DNA of 64,000 nucleotides from CAVQUE01 sp046290435 (lineage in GTDB: Bacteria > Actinomycetota > Acidimicrobiia > Acidimicrobiales > UBA8592): the NCBI GenBank assembly GCA_046290435.1, contig JBKAGO010000048.1, positions 1 through 64,000 of the forward strand. The letters run 5' to 3'. The notes under the pieces are model-generated. The model ran no database searches and was not told the DNA's origin. It saw nothing but the letters and a program-made list of their open reading frames with translations. The position numbers and the translations under genes are program-made. Shown in pieces: positions 43,438-52,792 of this stretch (position 1 is the first letter of the stretch; every line of letters starts with the position of its first letter).

Positions 43438-44598
43438 TCAGGCGAGGCGATCGCGGCCGCGGCTTGTGATGGCGTCGATCACCGCGGCGTCGTGCTCGCC
43501 GAGGGCAGGGACGGACGTCGATGGTGGCGGGCAATCGCTGATCGCCAGCGCCGGACGGTAGACGGTGGTCGTGCCTCCCGGGATCTCAACGGTCATGAAC
43601 CGGTCCCGTGCTGACAGCTGCTCGTGGGCCCACACCTCGGCCGGCTCACGCACGAAGGCATGTGCCACCCGCGCTTGCTCGAGCCGCTCGAGGATCGCCG
43701 CGGCAGGCGTCGAATCGAACACGGCCCGGATCTCGACCTCGAGATCGTCGACGGCCGAGATGCGCGACGGATTGTCGGCGTAGCGGGGGTGACGGGTCAG
43801 GTCGGGCCGGCCGAGGACCTGTTCGCTGAACGCCACCCACTCGTGGTCGGCCTGGATGGCCACCAGCACGCTGCGCCCGTCATCGAGACCGTAGAGGCCG
43901 TAGGGCGCAATGGACCCGTGCCGGCGGGCGCTGCGACGCGGCGGCACCCCGTCGGCCACCGAGGCGTACACCTGCGGTGCCGTCCACTCGGCCAGGCTCT
44001 CGAGCATCGACACCGAGATCGCCGCACCCTCGCCCGTGCGCTCGCGACGAACGAGGGCCGCGAGGATCGAGCTCAGCGCATACATCGCGCTGGCGATGTC
44101 GGCGGCCGCGAACCCGACCTTGGACATTTCGTCCTCGGAGCCGGTGAGGGCGATGGCGCCCGCCTCGGCCTGGATGGCCAGGTCGTAGGCCTTGTCGTCG
44201 GTGCGGGGCCCGCCCAGGCCGTAGCCCGAGATCTCACACGCGATCAGCGACGGGTACTTCTCGACCAGCTGGGCGGCCTGGATCCCGGCGCGTTCGGCGG
44301 CCGACGGTGACAGGTTCTGGATGAAGACGTCCGCACCGGCGACGAGGGCGTCGAAGCGGGCACGGTCGTCGGGGTCCTTCAGGTCGAGCACCACGCTGTG
44401 CTTGCCCCGGTTGCCCCAGACGAAGTAGCTGGAGGTCCCGCCGATCTTGGTGTCGTAGGAACGGGCGAAGTCACCGCCGTCGGGCCGTTCGATCTTGACG
44501 ACGGTTGCGCCCAGGTCGGCCAGCTGGCGTGTGGCGAAGGGTGCCGAGACCGCCTGCTCGAGCGCGACGACGACGATGCCGTCGAGCGGTGCGGTCAT
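43438..44598 (-). CDS. Type III CoA-transferase (CaiB/BaiF family)
   Basis: The 386-residue protein starts at ATG 44598, overlapping the stop of the acyl-CoA dehydrogenase (ATGA). Family motifs are MTAPLDGIVVVALEQAVSAPFATRQLADLGATVVKIERPDGGDFAR, WGNRGKHSVVLDLKDP, and AYDLAIQAEAG, in which Asp139 corresponds to the catalytic aspartate that forms the anhydride with the acyl group. The enzyme moves CoA between organic acids. It is the last gene of the coupled catabolic operon and probably activates the acid made by the upstream aldehyde dehydrogenase, so that acyl-CoA dehydrogenase can act on it. Confidence 0.93.
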   Translation of the reverse strand: MTAPLDGIVVVALEQAVSAPFATRQLADLGATVVKIERPDGGDFARSYDTKIGGTSSYFVWGNRGKHSVVLDLKDPDDRARFDALVAGADVFIQNLSPSAAERAGIQAAQLVEKYPSLIACEISGYGLGGPRTDDKAYDLAIQAEAGAIALTGSEDEMSKVGFAAADIASAMYALSSILAALVRRERTGEGAAISVSMLESLAEWTAPQVYASVADGVPPRRSARRHGSIAPYGLYGLDDGRSVLVAIQADHEWVAFSEQVLGRPDLTRHPRYADNPSRISAVDDLEVEIRAVFDSTPAAAILERLEQARVAHAFVREPAEVWAHEQLSARDRFMTVEIPGGTTTVYRPALAISDCPPPSTSVPALGEHDAAVIDAITSRGRDRLA

Positions 44599-45812
44599 GC
44601 CTCGCCTCTCGCAGAACGGGGCAGGTAGCCGTCGCGACGCTGGGGCAGCTTCTGGTCGAGCACCCGAGAGGCCACCACGGTGCGCAGGATCTGTGCGGTG
44701 CCGCCGCCGATGGTGAACATGCGCACGTCGCGGTACATCCGCTCGAGCGGGTTGTTGCGCGAGTACCCGGCGGCACCGTGGAGCTGCAGGGCGTGGTCGA
44801 CGACGCCGATCGCGGTCTCGGCGGTGAACAGCTTGGCCTGCGCTGCCAGCATCGGATCCGGGAACGGACTGCCGTCGGGGCCACGGGACTCCGCGGCCCG
44901 GTAGGTGAGGCTGCGGGCGGCCTCGAGCTTGGTGGCCATGTCGGCAAGCATCCACTGCAGGCCCTGGAACTCGGCGATGGGGCGACCGAACTGCTCGCGC
45001 CGCTTCACGAACTCGACGGCGAGGTCGTGCGCGCCGGTGGCGATGCCGAGCGCCACGGTGCCCGCACCGACGCGCTGGCTGTTGTAGGCGTTCATCAGCT
45101 CGGCGAAGCCTCGACCGAAGCCCGATGGCGGCACCAGCACCATGTCGGCATCGACGACCATGTCCTCGAAGAGGACCTCCATCTCGGGGATGCCGCGCAG
45201 GCCCATCGTGGGTTCGCGCCGGCCGAGGCGCAGGCCGGGCGTCTCGTCGCGGACGGCGAGGAACCCACCGATGCCCTCGTCGTTGCCGTGTTCGTCGAAC
45301 ACGCGGGCGAAGATCAGGTGGAGCTTGGACACGCCGCCGCCGGTGATCCAGTGCTTGGAGCCGTTGAGGACGTAGGTGTCGCCGCGACGGTCGGCGCGGG
45401 TGGTCATCTCCGACGCGGCGCTCCCGGCCTCGGGCTCGGTGATGCAGATGGCGGGCTTGTCGCCGGCCAGGACGAAGTCGGCGGCGATCTTGCGCTGGGC
45501 GTCGGTGCCGTAGGCCATGACGGCGGAGATCGCGCCCATGTTGGCCTCGACCACGATGCGGCCGGTGACACCGCAGACCTTGGCCATCTCCTCGACCACC
45601 AGTGCCGCATCGAGGAACGACCGGCCCGGGCCGCCCAGCTCGCGGGGCACGGTCATGCCGGTGAAGCCTGCGTCGCGCAGCGCCTCGACGTTGTCCCATG
45701 GGTAGGCCTCGGTGCGGTCGACCTCGGCAGCACGGGGGGCGATCACCTCGGTGGCCAGCGCCCGGGCCTCGTCGCGCAGGCGCCGCTGGTCGTCGGTCAG
45801 GTCCCAGGTCAT
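44595..45812 (-). CDS. Acyl-CoA dehydrogenase
   Basis: ATG 45812 overlaps the TPR gene stop and gives 405 residues. Key segments are MTWDLTDDQRRLRDEARALATEVIAPRAAEVDR, AICITEPEAGSAASEMTTRA, YVLNGSKHWITGGGVSKLHLIFARVF and the C-terminal REQFGRPIAEFQGLQWMLADMATKLEAARSLTYRAA with HGAAGYSRNNPLERMYRDVRMFTIGGGTAQILR. It oxidises an acyl-CoA with FAD. The coupling to a CoA-transferase supports a role in breaking down an acyl product of the P450-containing pathway. The exact acyl group is unknown. Confidence 0.94.
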   Translation of the reverse strand: MTWDLTDDQRRLRDEARALATEVIAPRAAEVDRTEAYPWDNVEALRDAGFTGMTVPRELGGPGRSFLDAALVVEEMAKVCGVTGRIVVEANMGAISAVMAYGTDAQRKIAADFVLAGDKPAICITEPEAGSAASEMTTRADRRGDTYVLNGSKHWITGGGVSKLHLIFARVFDEHGNDEGIGGFLAVRDETPGLRLGRREPTMGLRGIPEMEVLFEDMVVDADMVLVPPSGFGRGFAELMNAYNSQRVGAGTVALGIATGAHDLAVEFVKRREQFGRPIAEFQGLQWMLADMATKLEAARSLTYRAAESRGPDGSPFPDPMLAAQAKLFTAETAIGVVDHALQLHGAAGYSRNNPLERMYRDVRMFTIGGGTAQILRTVVASRVLDQKLPQRRDGYLPRSARGEA

Positions 45813-47068
45813 GGGTTTGCTCCAGGGGTGGGGGCGGGCTTTCGTGCGGCGGCGGCCGTCAGGCGCAGCACGTCACGTTGGGCGATGCTGCCACCGATGC
45901 GGTGGGCGACGGCAGCCGCGCCGTCGATGATCTCGGCGGCGCCGGCACGGTCGCCGGCGCCGAACGCAGTGATGGCGTCGACGAGCGGCACGACTGCTGC
46001 GCGGAAGGTCTGCGCGTTCTCCGAGGTGGCGTCGCGGTGCGCGCCGTGCACGCCGTCGAGGAACACTGCGGCGCCGGGATGGGCGGGGCGGCGGGCGAAC
46101 ACCATCGCGGCGTGCACGTCGAGGAACCCGCAGGTGTGGCGTTCGTCGGTGCCGGCCCACCGGTCGGCGAGGACATCCCAGCGCTCGCCGACGTCGACGC
46201 CGACGAGCTCGAGGCGCCACAGCAACGACGTCAGGTCGCACAACCGGAACGCCGTGGTGGCCGTCGGCACCAGCGCGTCGTGGATGGCGAGGACCTCGTC
46301 GTGGTCGCCGGCGGCGATGAGGCGCAGCGCCAGGTGCCACCAGATGTGGGTGGCCAGCAGGTCCTGGGTGCGCCACCGGTCCTGGGTGCCGCCGAGCAGG
46401 TCGATCGCGGCGTCCTGCTCGTCGGTCATCTCGTAGACGTGCGCGAGCGCGTGCAGGGCCCAGAGGTCGTCGGGGTCGCGTGCCAGCGCGTCGAGGCCGG
46501 CGGCGGTGGCGTCGTCGTAGTGGCCGGCCTCCTCGAGGGAGAAGGAGTGCATGCCGAGCAGCGCGCCGTAGCCGGGTTCGTCGGGGCCCCAACGCTCGAG
46601 CGCCTCGGTGGTGGATGCCAGGCGATCGGCGTCGGCGCCGCAGTGCAGGTACACGTCGTGCGCGAACCGCACGGCGGCGAGATCGTGGGTGCCGGCGGCG
46701 GCGTCCCAGCGGTGGCCGGCCTCGACGAAGTCGCCGGCCATCAGCGCGTCGAGCGCGTGGACGTGGGCCTGCTCGCGGGGCGTCGCTGCTCGGCTGCGGG
46801 CCCGGTCGACGTCGGCCACCAGGCCGGGCTGGTCGGGGCGTGCACCGGCCAGGAGGCCGTAGGTGGCGCAGAACACCGACCCCAGCACGAAGTGCTCGTC
46901 GGTGCGGTTGGCGTCGGCGAGCCGGGCCATCGGGTCACCCCGGAAGTGCAGGGCATCGACCCACGCCTCGTCCCACGCGGCCACCGATGCCGCGTCGGCG
47001 GCGGCAACCGGCTCGCCCCAGGCATCGACCAGGGTCTGGCCGGTCGGGGGGTCGGCCGGCGCTGTCAT
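45809..47068 (-). CDS. TTC38-like tetratricopeptide repeat protein
   Basis: ATG 47068 overlaps the P450 stop and gives 419 residues. The whole length follows the pattern I recall for the TTC38 family: TLVDAWGEPVAAADAASVAAWDEAW at the start, VRFAHDVYLHCG, RWGPDEPGYGALLGMHSFSLEEAGHYDDA, LWALHALAHVYEMTDEQD, LATHIWWHLALRLIAAGDHDEVLAIHD, VDVGERWDVLADRW and IGGSIAQRDVLRL near the end. The helical repeats suggest a protein-interaction or scaffold role, but no biochemical function is established for the bacterial members. Its place inside a catabolic operon, coupled on both sides, suggests a role tied to that pathway. Confidence 0.85.
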   Translation of the reverse strand: MTAPADPPTGQTLVDAWGEPVAAADAASVAAWDEAWVDALHFRGDPMARLADANRTDEHFVLGSVFCATYGLLAGARPDQPGLVADVDRARSRAATPREQAHVHALDALMAGDFVEAGHRWDAAAGTHDLAAVRFAHDVYLHCGADADRLASTTEALERWGPDEPGYGALLGMHSFSLEEAGHYDDATAAGLDALARDPDDLWALHALAHVYEMTDEQDAAIDLLGGTQDRWRTQDLLATHIWWHLALRLIAAGDHDEVLAIHDALVPTATTAFRLCDLTSLLWRLELVGVDVGERWDVLADRWAGTDERHTCGFLDVHAAMVFARRPAHPGAAVFLDGVHGAHRDATSENAQTFRAAVVPLVDAITAFGAGDRAGAAEIIDGAAAVAHRIGGSIAQRDVLRLTAAAARKPAPTPGANP

Positions 47069-48339
47069 CGGACCACGACCTCGAGATGTTCGATGCCGTT
47101 CACGAAGTTCGACGGCACGAACTCGGGGTCGCCGACAGGCTCGACGACCAGGCCGCGGGCGACGATCTCGTCGAGCAGGATCGCCAGCTCCAGCCGCGCC
47201 AGCGACGCGCCGAGGCAGAAGTGGGCGCCGCCGCCGCCGAACGCGACGTTGGCCGGCACCTTCGGGCGGCTGATGTCGAAGCGCAGCGGGTCGGCGAAGA
47301 CGGCCTCGTCGAAGTTCGCTGCCGCGTACCACATGACGACCTTGTCGCCGGCGGCCACGGGGGTGCCGGCGAGCTCGGTGTCGACGGTGGCCGTGCGCCG
47401 GAAGTAGAGGATGGGCGACGAGTAACGCAGGACCTCCTCGACGGCGCCGTCGACGACCGCAGCACGCTCGGCCGGGTCGGCCTCGGCGATGCGGGCGAAC
47501 TGCTCGGGCCACGCGGCCAGATGCATCGCCAGGTGCGACATCGCCGACCGGGTGGTCTCGTTGCCGGCGAAGATCATGAGTCGGAAGAAGTTGGTGAACT
47601 CGGCATCGGTCAGGCGTTCGCCGTCGACCTCGGACTCGATGAGCTTGGTGATCAGGTCGTCGGCAGGTTCGGCGCGGCGACGCTCGCCGAGATCGCGGGC
47701 GTAGGTGAAGATGCCGTGTGCGGCCGGCGAGTTGAACGGCAGCAGCCGCAGCTCGGTGGTGTTGCCGTAGGCCGTCGGGTCGAGGGTCTCCGCCGACGTC
47801 CCTGCCACCAGGTGATCGGACAGCTCGATCATGAGGTCGTGGTCTTCGGACGGGACACCCATGATGTCGCAGATGACCCCGATCGGGATGGGCTTGGCGA
47901 CCGCCGAGACCCACTCGCCGCCGCCCTCCCGGGCGAGACGGTCGAGGCAGTCGACGACCCGAGCCCGGATGGCGTCGGTGTGGCTCTGCACGTGACGCGG
48001 CGTGAACGCAGCGCTGACCAGGCGGCGCAGCCGGGTGTGGATGGGCGGGTCGAGGTCGATCATCGACGCCCGGGCGTCGAGGGCATCGGCGTCGATGTCG
48101 TAGATCTGGATGTGACCCACTGCAGACGAGTAGGTGCCGGGATCGCGCGACACCTCGACCAGGTCAGCGTGACGGGTCACCGCCCAGAAGCCGCGGTCGT
48201 CGCCGGGGCTGGGCGGGTTCCACGACAGCCCGGGCCGCGCCCGCAGCTCGGCGAAGACGTCCTGGGGGATGCCCTTGGCGTAGAGGTCCGGGTCGGCCAG
48301 ATCGGCCGGGGTCGGCGGGTGGGAGGTCGCGTCGGCCAT
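47065..48339 (-). CDS. Cytochrome P450
   Basis: ATG 48339 gives 424 residues. The haem-binding loop is FGGGGAHFCLGASLARLE with ligand Cys375. The I-helix oxygen-activation motif is FAGNETTR (257-264), and the K-helix ExxR is EEVLRYSSP (302-305). This is a soluble bacterial P450 needing a ferredoxin, and a 3Fe-4S ferredoxin gene lies two genes upstream. The protein is clearly related to the P450 at 51378-52625 (shared GNTTELRLLPF and FAGNETTR regions), suggesting duplication within the operon. It likely hydroxylates the imported substrate or an intermediate. No reductase gene is in the window. Confidence 0.95.
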   Translation of the reverse strand: MADATSHPPTPADLADPDLYAKGIPQDVFAELRARPGLSWNPPSPGDDRGFWAVTRHADLVEVSRDPGTYSSAVGHIQIYDIDADALDARASMIDLDPPIHTRLRRLVSAAFTPRHVQSHTDAIRARVVDCLDRLAREGGGEWVSAVAKPIPIGVICDIMGVPSEDHDLMIELSDHLVAGTSAETLDPTAYGNTTELRLLPFNSPAAHGIFTYARDLGERRRAEPADDLITKLIESEVDGERLTDAEFTNFFRLMIFAGNETTRSAMSHLAMHLAAWPEQFARIAEADPAERAAVVDGAVEEVLRYSSPILYFRRTATVDTELAGTPVAAGDKVVMWYAAANFDEAVFADPLRFDISRPKVPANVAFGGGGAHFCLGASLARLELAILLDEIVARGLVVEPVGDPEFVPSNFVNGIEHLEVVVR

Positions 48340-48344
48340 GGCGG

Positions 48345-49805
48345 TCAGCCCAGCACGAACGGATCGCGGGTGACGCCCTCGATCTCGATCCAGGTCGTGC
48401 GGGTGCGCAGGAATGCGTCGAGCGCTTCGAGGCCGTTGTCGCGGCCGTGGCCCGACTGCTTCATGCCGCCGAAGGGCGCCACCCAGCTGACGTTGCGGTA
48501 CGTGTTGATCCACACGGTGCCGACGTCGAGTCGACGGGCCATGCGGTGCGCCCGGCCGATGTCGCGGGTCCACACGCCGGCGGCCAGGCCGTAGTCGGAG
48601 TCATTGGCGAGGGCGACGACCTCGGCCTCGTCGTCGAAGGGCAGCACCGCCAGGACCGGGCCGAACACCTCGTCGCGCACGATGGTGGTGGCGTTGGTGA
48701 CGTCGGTCAGCACCGTGGGGCGCACGAACCGGCCGCCGAGGTCGGGGTCGACCACACCGCCGGTGACGACGGTGGCCCCCTCGGCACGGGCGGCGTCGAC
48801 CATGGCCAGGATGCGATCGCGTTGTGCGTCGGATGCGGCCGGGCCCATCTCGGTCGCCCAGTCGGCGGGATCGCCGAGCACGAGGGTCTCGGCGCGGGCG
48901 GCGAGACGATCGAGGACCTCGGGGAGGATCGACCGGTGCACATAGGCGCGGGAGCCGGCCACGCAGGTCTGGCCGCTGGCGGCGAATATCCCGGCCAGCA
49001 AGCCGTTGAGTGCGGCGTCGATGTCGCAGTCGTCGAAGAGGATCTGGGGCGACTTGCCGCCGAGCTCCAGCACCGTGGGTGTGAGGTTGGCCGCGGCGGC
49101 GTGGGCGACGTGGCGTGCCGTTTCGGCGCCGCCGGTGAAGGTGATGAGGTCGACACCGGGATGGCTGGTGAGGGCAGCGCCGACCTCGGCGCCACCGGTG
49201 ACGACGTTGATCACGCCCGGCGGGAACCCGGCCTCGCCGGCCCGTTCGGCCAGCAGCAGTGCCGTGACCGGGGTGAGGTCCGATGGCTTCACCACGACGG
49301 TGCATCCGGCGGCCAGCAGAGGCCCGAGCTTCCATGTGAGCAGCGCCAGGGGCGAGTTCCACGGCACGATGGCAGCGACGACGCCGACGGGCACCCGCTC
49401 GGTGGAGATGACGAAGTTGGGCGCGGGGCTCGGGATGGTCTCGCCGCCGAGCTTGTCGGCCACCCCTGCGAAGTAGCCCAGGAACCCGGCGAGGCTCTTG
49501 GCCTGACCGGTGGTCTCGCGGATGATCTTGCCGTTGTCGCGGGTCTCGACGGCGGCGAGGTCCTCGGCATCACGGGTGAGCAGCTCGCCGAGGCGGCGCA
49601 TCAACCGGCCACGCTCGGCGCCGCCCATCGTTGCCCAGGGCCCGTCCGCGAATGCGGCACGGGCAGCGGCGACGGCCACGTCGACCGCTGCGGGATCGTC
49701 GGACACCTCGGCCCACACATCACCCGTGAACGGATTGCTCGTGGTCATCCGCCGCGCCGGCGAAGCCCACGCCCCGTCGATCCAGTTGTCGTAGGTCTCG
49801 GTCAT
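48345..49805 (-). CDS. Aldehyde dehydrogenase
   Basis: ATG 49805 overlaps the ferredoxin stop and gives 486 residues. Catalytic residues are Asn150 in VPWNSPLALLTWK, Lys173 in VVKPSDLTP, Glu247 in VLELGGKSPQ and Cys281 in SGQTCVAGSRAY. The C-terminus has SWVAPFGGMKQSGHGRDNG. It most resembles betaine-aldehyde and aminoaldehyde dehydrogenase-type enzymes. Coupled to a GABA-type aminotransferase, it could convert an aminoaldehyde or semialdehyde to the acid. This assignment rests on context. Confidence 0.94.
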   Translation of the reverse strand: MTETYDNWIDGAWASPARRMTTSNPFTGDVWAEVSDDPAAVDVAVAAARAAFADGPWATMGGAERGRLMRRLGELLTRDAEDLAAVETRDNGKIIRETTGQAKSLAGFLGYFAGVADKLGGETIPSPAPNFVISTERVPVGVVAAIVPWNSPLALLTWKLGPLLAAGCTVVVKPSDLTPVTALLLAERAGEAGFPPGVINVVTGGAEVGAALTSHPGVDLITFTGGAETARHVAHAAAANLTPTVLELGGKSPQILFDDCDIDAALNGLLAGIFAASGQTCVAGSRAYVHRSILPEVLDRLAARAETLVLGDPADWATEMGPAASDAQRDRILAMVDAARAEGATVVTGGVVDPDLGGRFVRPTVLTDVTNATTIVRDEVFGPVLAVLPFDDEAEVVALANDSDYGLAAGVWTRDIGRAHRMARRLDVGTVWINTYRNVSWVAPFGGMKQSGHGRDNGLEALDAFLRTRTTWIEIEGVTRDPFVLG

Positions 49806-50038
49806 GCGGCGCCGTCCTCCACGATGCGGATGGCGTTGCTCGGGCACTTGTCGACGACGACCTTCGCCCGGTCCAGCGGGAGCCGCCCGCTGCCGATGAC
49901 GGCGCTGTAGCCGAGGTCGTCGTCGAGCGCGAACACGTCGGGCTCCAGCAGCTCGCACTGCCCGATACCGACACAGACGTCGGCGTCGATGGTCACGACG
50001 ACCGTCGTCTCGGCTCCCCCGTCGGTCGGGTCGCTCAC
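49802..50038 (-). CDS. 3Fe-4S ferredoxin, P450 redox partner
   Basis: GTG 50038 overlaps the aminotransferase stop (GTGA), and the product is 78 residues. The cluster ligands are DVCVGIGQCELLEPDVFALDDD and KCPSNAIRI. This is the Cx5C...CP pattern of actinobacterial single-cluster ferredoxins with three cysteines, so a 3Fe-4S cluster is expected. Such proteins pass electrons from a ferredoxin reductase to P450s. The gene lies between two P450 genes in the same operon and can serve both. It is too small to be found by length alone, but its motifs are clear. Confidence 0.93.
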   Translation of the reverse strand: MSDPTDGGAETTVVVTIDADVCVGIGQCELLEPDVFALDDDLGYSAVIGSGRLPLDRAKVVVDKCPSNAIRIVEDGAA

Positions 50039-51381
50039 GACGGTTCCGTGACGGCGAACGCCTCGCGCAGGACGTCGAACCCGAAGCGGACCTGCTCGTC
50101 GGTGGCCACCAGTGGCACCAGCACCCGCAGGACGTTGGAGTACACGCCGGCGCCGAACACCAGCAGGCCGCGCTCGAACGCAGCCTCGGCCACCGCGGCC
50201 GTGCGCTCGGCGTCGGGCTCGCGGGTGACGGGATCCTTGACCAGTTCGGCGGCCAGCATGGCGCCCAGACCGCGGACCTCGCCGATGGCGGGAACGTCGG
50301 CCGCCAGCGCGTCGAGCTCGGCGCGCAGCTTCGCGCCGAACGCCAGGGCCATGTCCTGGAAGCCCGGGTCGAGCACCTGGTTGATGGCGACGATGGCAGC
50401 CGCACACGACAGCGGGTTGCCGCCGTAGGTGCCGCCGATGCCGCCCTTGTGCACCGAGTCCATGATCTCGGCCCGGCCGGTGACCCCGGCGATGGGCAGA
50501 CCGCCACCCATCGACTTGCCCCACGTGGCCAGGTCGGGCTCGATGCCGTAGTGGCTCGACGCCGCCGGCAGGCCGGTGCGGCCCATACCGGCCTGGACCT
50601 CGTCGGCGATCACCAGGATGCCGTGCTGCGCGGCGAGCTCCTGGATGCGCATGGGGTAGTCCTCGGGCATGGGGAGGAAGCCGCCCTCGCCCTGCACCGG
50701 CTCGTAGATGATCGCCGCGATGTTCGACGGGTCGATCTGGTTCTTGAACAGGCGCTCCATGCCGGCGATGGCGTCGTCGGAGCTGACACCCCGGAACGGA
50801 TACGGCCCGGGCGCCCGGTAGATCTCGGGAGCGAAGGGACCGAAGCCCAGCTTGTACGGGCGCACCTTCGCGGTCAGCGACATGGCCAGCAGGGTGCGGC
50901 CGTGGAAGGCGTTGTCGAGACAGACGATGCCCTGACGGCCGGTGGCGTAGCGGGCGATCTTCACGGCGTTCTCGACGGCCTCGGCGCCGGAGTTGACCAG
51001 CATCGCCTTCTTGGCGAAATCGCCCGGGTGGCTCTCGCACAGCAGCCGGCAGACCTCGACGTAGGGCTCGTAGCTCGACACCGAGAAGCACTGGTGCAGG
51101 TAGCGATCGAGCTGATCGCGGATGGCGGCGACGATCTCGGGGTTGCGGTGCCCGTGGTTGACGGTGCCGATGCCGCCGACGAAGTCGACGAACTCACGAC
51201 CGTCGACGTCCCACACCAGCGCCCCTTCGGCGCGTTCGACGAAGAACGGGCGGCCGGTGGTGCCGTTGGCCACCCACCGGTCGCGCTCGGCGGTGAGCCG
51301 CGCCGTATTGGGGAGGGCCGTATCGGGCACTGCGGCCGCGGGGGTTGCGGCGGGGGTTGCGGCAGCGTCGGTGGTGCTCAT
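50035..51381 (-). CDS. Class III aminotransferase, 4-aminobutyrate aminotransferase-like
   Basis: ATG 51381 has GGAG 8 nt upstream, overlaps the P450 stop and gives 448 residues. Class III motifs are VDFVGGIGTVNHGHRNPEIVAAI, NSGAEAVENAVKIARYATGR, IIYEPVQGEGGFLPMP, Asp260 in VIADEVQAGMGRTG and Schiff-base Lys289 in TWGKSMGGGLPIAGVTG. This is the pattern of GABA/omega-amino-acid aminotransferases. It would move the amino group of an omega-amino acid to 2-oxoglutarate, giving a semialdehyde for the adjacent aldehyde dehydrogenase. The exact amino donor is not determined. Confidence 0.93.
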   Translation of the reverse strand: MSTTDAAATPAATPAAAVPDTALPNTARLTAERDRWVANGTTGRPFFVERAEGALVWDVDGREFVDFVGGIGTVNHGHRNPEIVAAIRDQLDRYLHQCFSVSSYEPYVEVCRLLCESHPGDFAKKAMLVNSGAEAVENAVKIARYATGRQGIVCLDNAFHGRTLLAMSLTAKVRPYKLGFGPFAPEIYRAPGPYPFRGVSSDDAIAGMERLFKNQIDPSNIAAIIYEPVQGEGGFLPMPEDYPMRIQELAAQHGILVIADEVQAGMGRTGLPAASSHYGIEPDLATWGKSMGGGLPIAGVTGRAEIMDSVHKGGIGGTYGGNPLSCAAAIVAINQVLDPGFQDMALAFGAKLRAELDALAADVPAIGEVRGLGAMLAAELVKDPVTREPDAERTAAVAEAAFERGLLVFGAGVYSNVLRVLVPLVATDEQVRFGFDVLREAFAVTEPS

Positions 51382-52625
51382 CGGTTCTCCTGGGGTGCCA
51401 TGTCCACGGACAGCACGCCGTGGACGAAGTTCGACGGCGCGTGGACGGCGTCGCCGGTTCGGGTGAGGGTGACGCCACGGGCGCGCATCTCGTCGAAGAG
51501 CACGCCGATCTCCATCCGGGCCAGGAACGCGCCGAGACAGAAGTGGGGACCGCCGCCGCCGAAGGCGACGTGGGGGTTGTCGGTCCGGCCGATGTCGAAG
51601 GTGTCGGGCCGGTCGAACACCTCGGGGTCGCGGTTGGCGGCGGCGTACCACATCACGACCTTGTCGCCCGCCGCGATGGGCGTGCCGGCCAGCTCGGTGT
51701 CGGAGGCCGCGGTGCGGCGCATGTGCAGCACCGGCGTGGCCCACCGCAGCACCTCCTCGACCGCGGGCTCGAGCAGCGTCGCGTCGTCGACGAGGCGGTG
51801 CCACTGGTCGGGGTTGTCGGCGAAGGCCATGGCCCCATGGGTGATGGCGGTACGGGTGGTCTCGTTGCCGGCGAACACCAGCACGTGGAAGAAGTTGCGG
51901 TACTCCGACGCCGACAGGCGGTCGCCGTCGTCCTCGGCCTGGACCAGCTGGGTGACGAGGTCGTCGCGGGGTTCGACGCGACGCTCGGCACCCATCCGTT
52001 CGCCGTAGGTGTACAGCGCGTGGCTGGCCGCGCTGGCGAACGGGAGCAGGCGCAGCTCGGTGGTGTTGCCGTAGGCGTCGGCCGGCAGCGACGGCCGGTC
52101 GCCGGTGCCCTCGACGAGGTGGTTCGACAGCTCGACCAGGAAGTCGGCATCTTCGACGGGCACACCCAGGATCGACAGGATCACCCGGATGGGCAGCGGC
52201 GCAGCGACGAGTTCGACCCAGTCGCCACCGCCGCGTTCGACGAAGTCGTCGAGCAGCTCGCCGGCGATGGACCGGGTGAGGTCCTCCCAGCGACGGATGT
52301 TGCGTGGCGTGAACGCCTTGGACACCAGGCGCCGCAGCCGGGTGTGGTCGGGCGCGTCGGTGTCGATGATCGACCGGCGGGCCTCGAGCGCGTCGGCTTC
52401 GAGATCCCACAGGTTCGTGTGCCCGATACCCGACGAGAACAGCTCCGGGTGCTGGGACACCGTCCGCACGTCGCCGTGCCGGGTGACCGCCCAGAAGCCG
52501 TTGTCGCCGTAGGGATGCCACACCAGCCCCGGCGTCTCACGCAACGCGGCGAACCGATCGTGGGGAATCCCGTCCAGATACAGAGCCGGCGACGTCACGT
52601 CGACCGGCGTGGCCAGATCAGTCAT
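51378..52625 (-). CDS. Cytochrome P450
   Basis: ATG 52625 has GGAGG 6 nt upstream and gives 415 residues. The haem loop is FGGGGPHFCLGAFLARME with Cys363. The I-helix is FAGNETTR and the ExxR is EEVLRWATP. It is the first gene of the eight-gene coupled operon and is paralogous to the P450 at 47065-48339. It probably performs the first hydroxylation of the substrate, with electrons from the ferredoxin encoded two genes downstream. Confidence 0.95.
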   Translation of the reverse strand: MTDLATPVDVTSPALYLDGIPHDRFAALRETPGLVWHPYGDNGFWAVTRHGDVRTVSQHPELFSSGIGHTNLWDLEADALEARRSIIDTDAPDHTRLRRLVSKAFTPRNIRRWEDLTRSIAGELLDDFVERGGGDWVELVAAPLPIRVILSILGVPVEDADFLVELSNHLVEGTGDRPSLPADAYGNTTELRLLPFASAASHALYTYGERMGAERRVEPRDDLVTQLVQAEDDGDRLSASEYRNFFHVLVFAGNETTRTAITHGAMAFADNPDQWHRLVDDATLLEPAVEEVLRWATPVLHMRRTAASDTELAGTPIAAGDKVVMWYAAANRDPEVFDRPDTFDIGRTDNPHVAFGGGGPHFCLGAFLARMEIGVLFDEMRARGVTLTRTGDAVHAPSNFVHGVLSVDMAPQENR

Positions 52626-52673
52626 GCGAACCTCCGAGAACCACTGGGACAAAGACCACGAGGCCGCGAACCA

Positions 52674-52767
52674 CTGGGGTCAAGTCGTACTTTCAACCAA
52701 CTCCGGGTCCGGTGCGCCCGGTAGGCGGCTGGGTCTCGAGTTGGTTGAAAGTACGACTTGACCCCAG
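52674..52767. repeat. Long perfect inverted repeat (hairpin) between operon genes
   Basis: Arms of 30 bp (52674-52703 and 52738-52767, beginning CTGGGGTCAAGTCGTACTTT) are exact complements around a 34-nt loop. It lies in the 167-bp gap between the glutamine-synthetase-like gene and the first P450 gene. The same arms occur at 55177 and 33661 with different loops. Confidence 0.92.
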
Positions 52768-52792
52768 CCATCCCGAGCGCGCGGCCGCGACA

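Noticed and set aside
52674..52767. Ordinary intrinsic terminator
   Set aside because: The stem is far longer than needed, has no T tract, lies inside an operon-like run, and its arms recur exactly elsewhere, so a repeat element is the better description. A terminating or attenuating effect is still possible.
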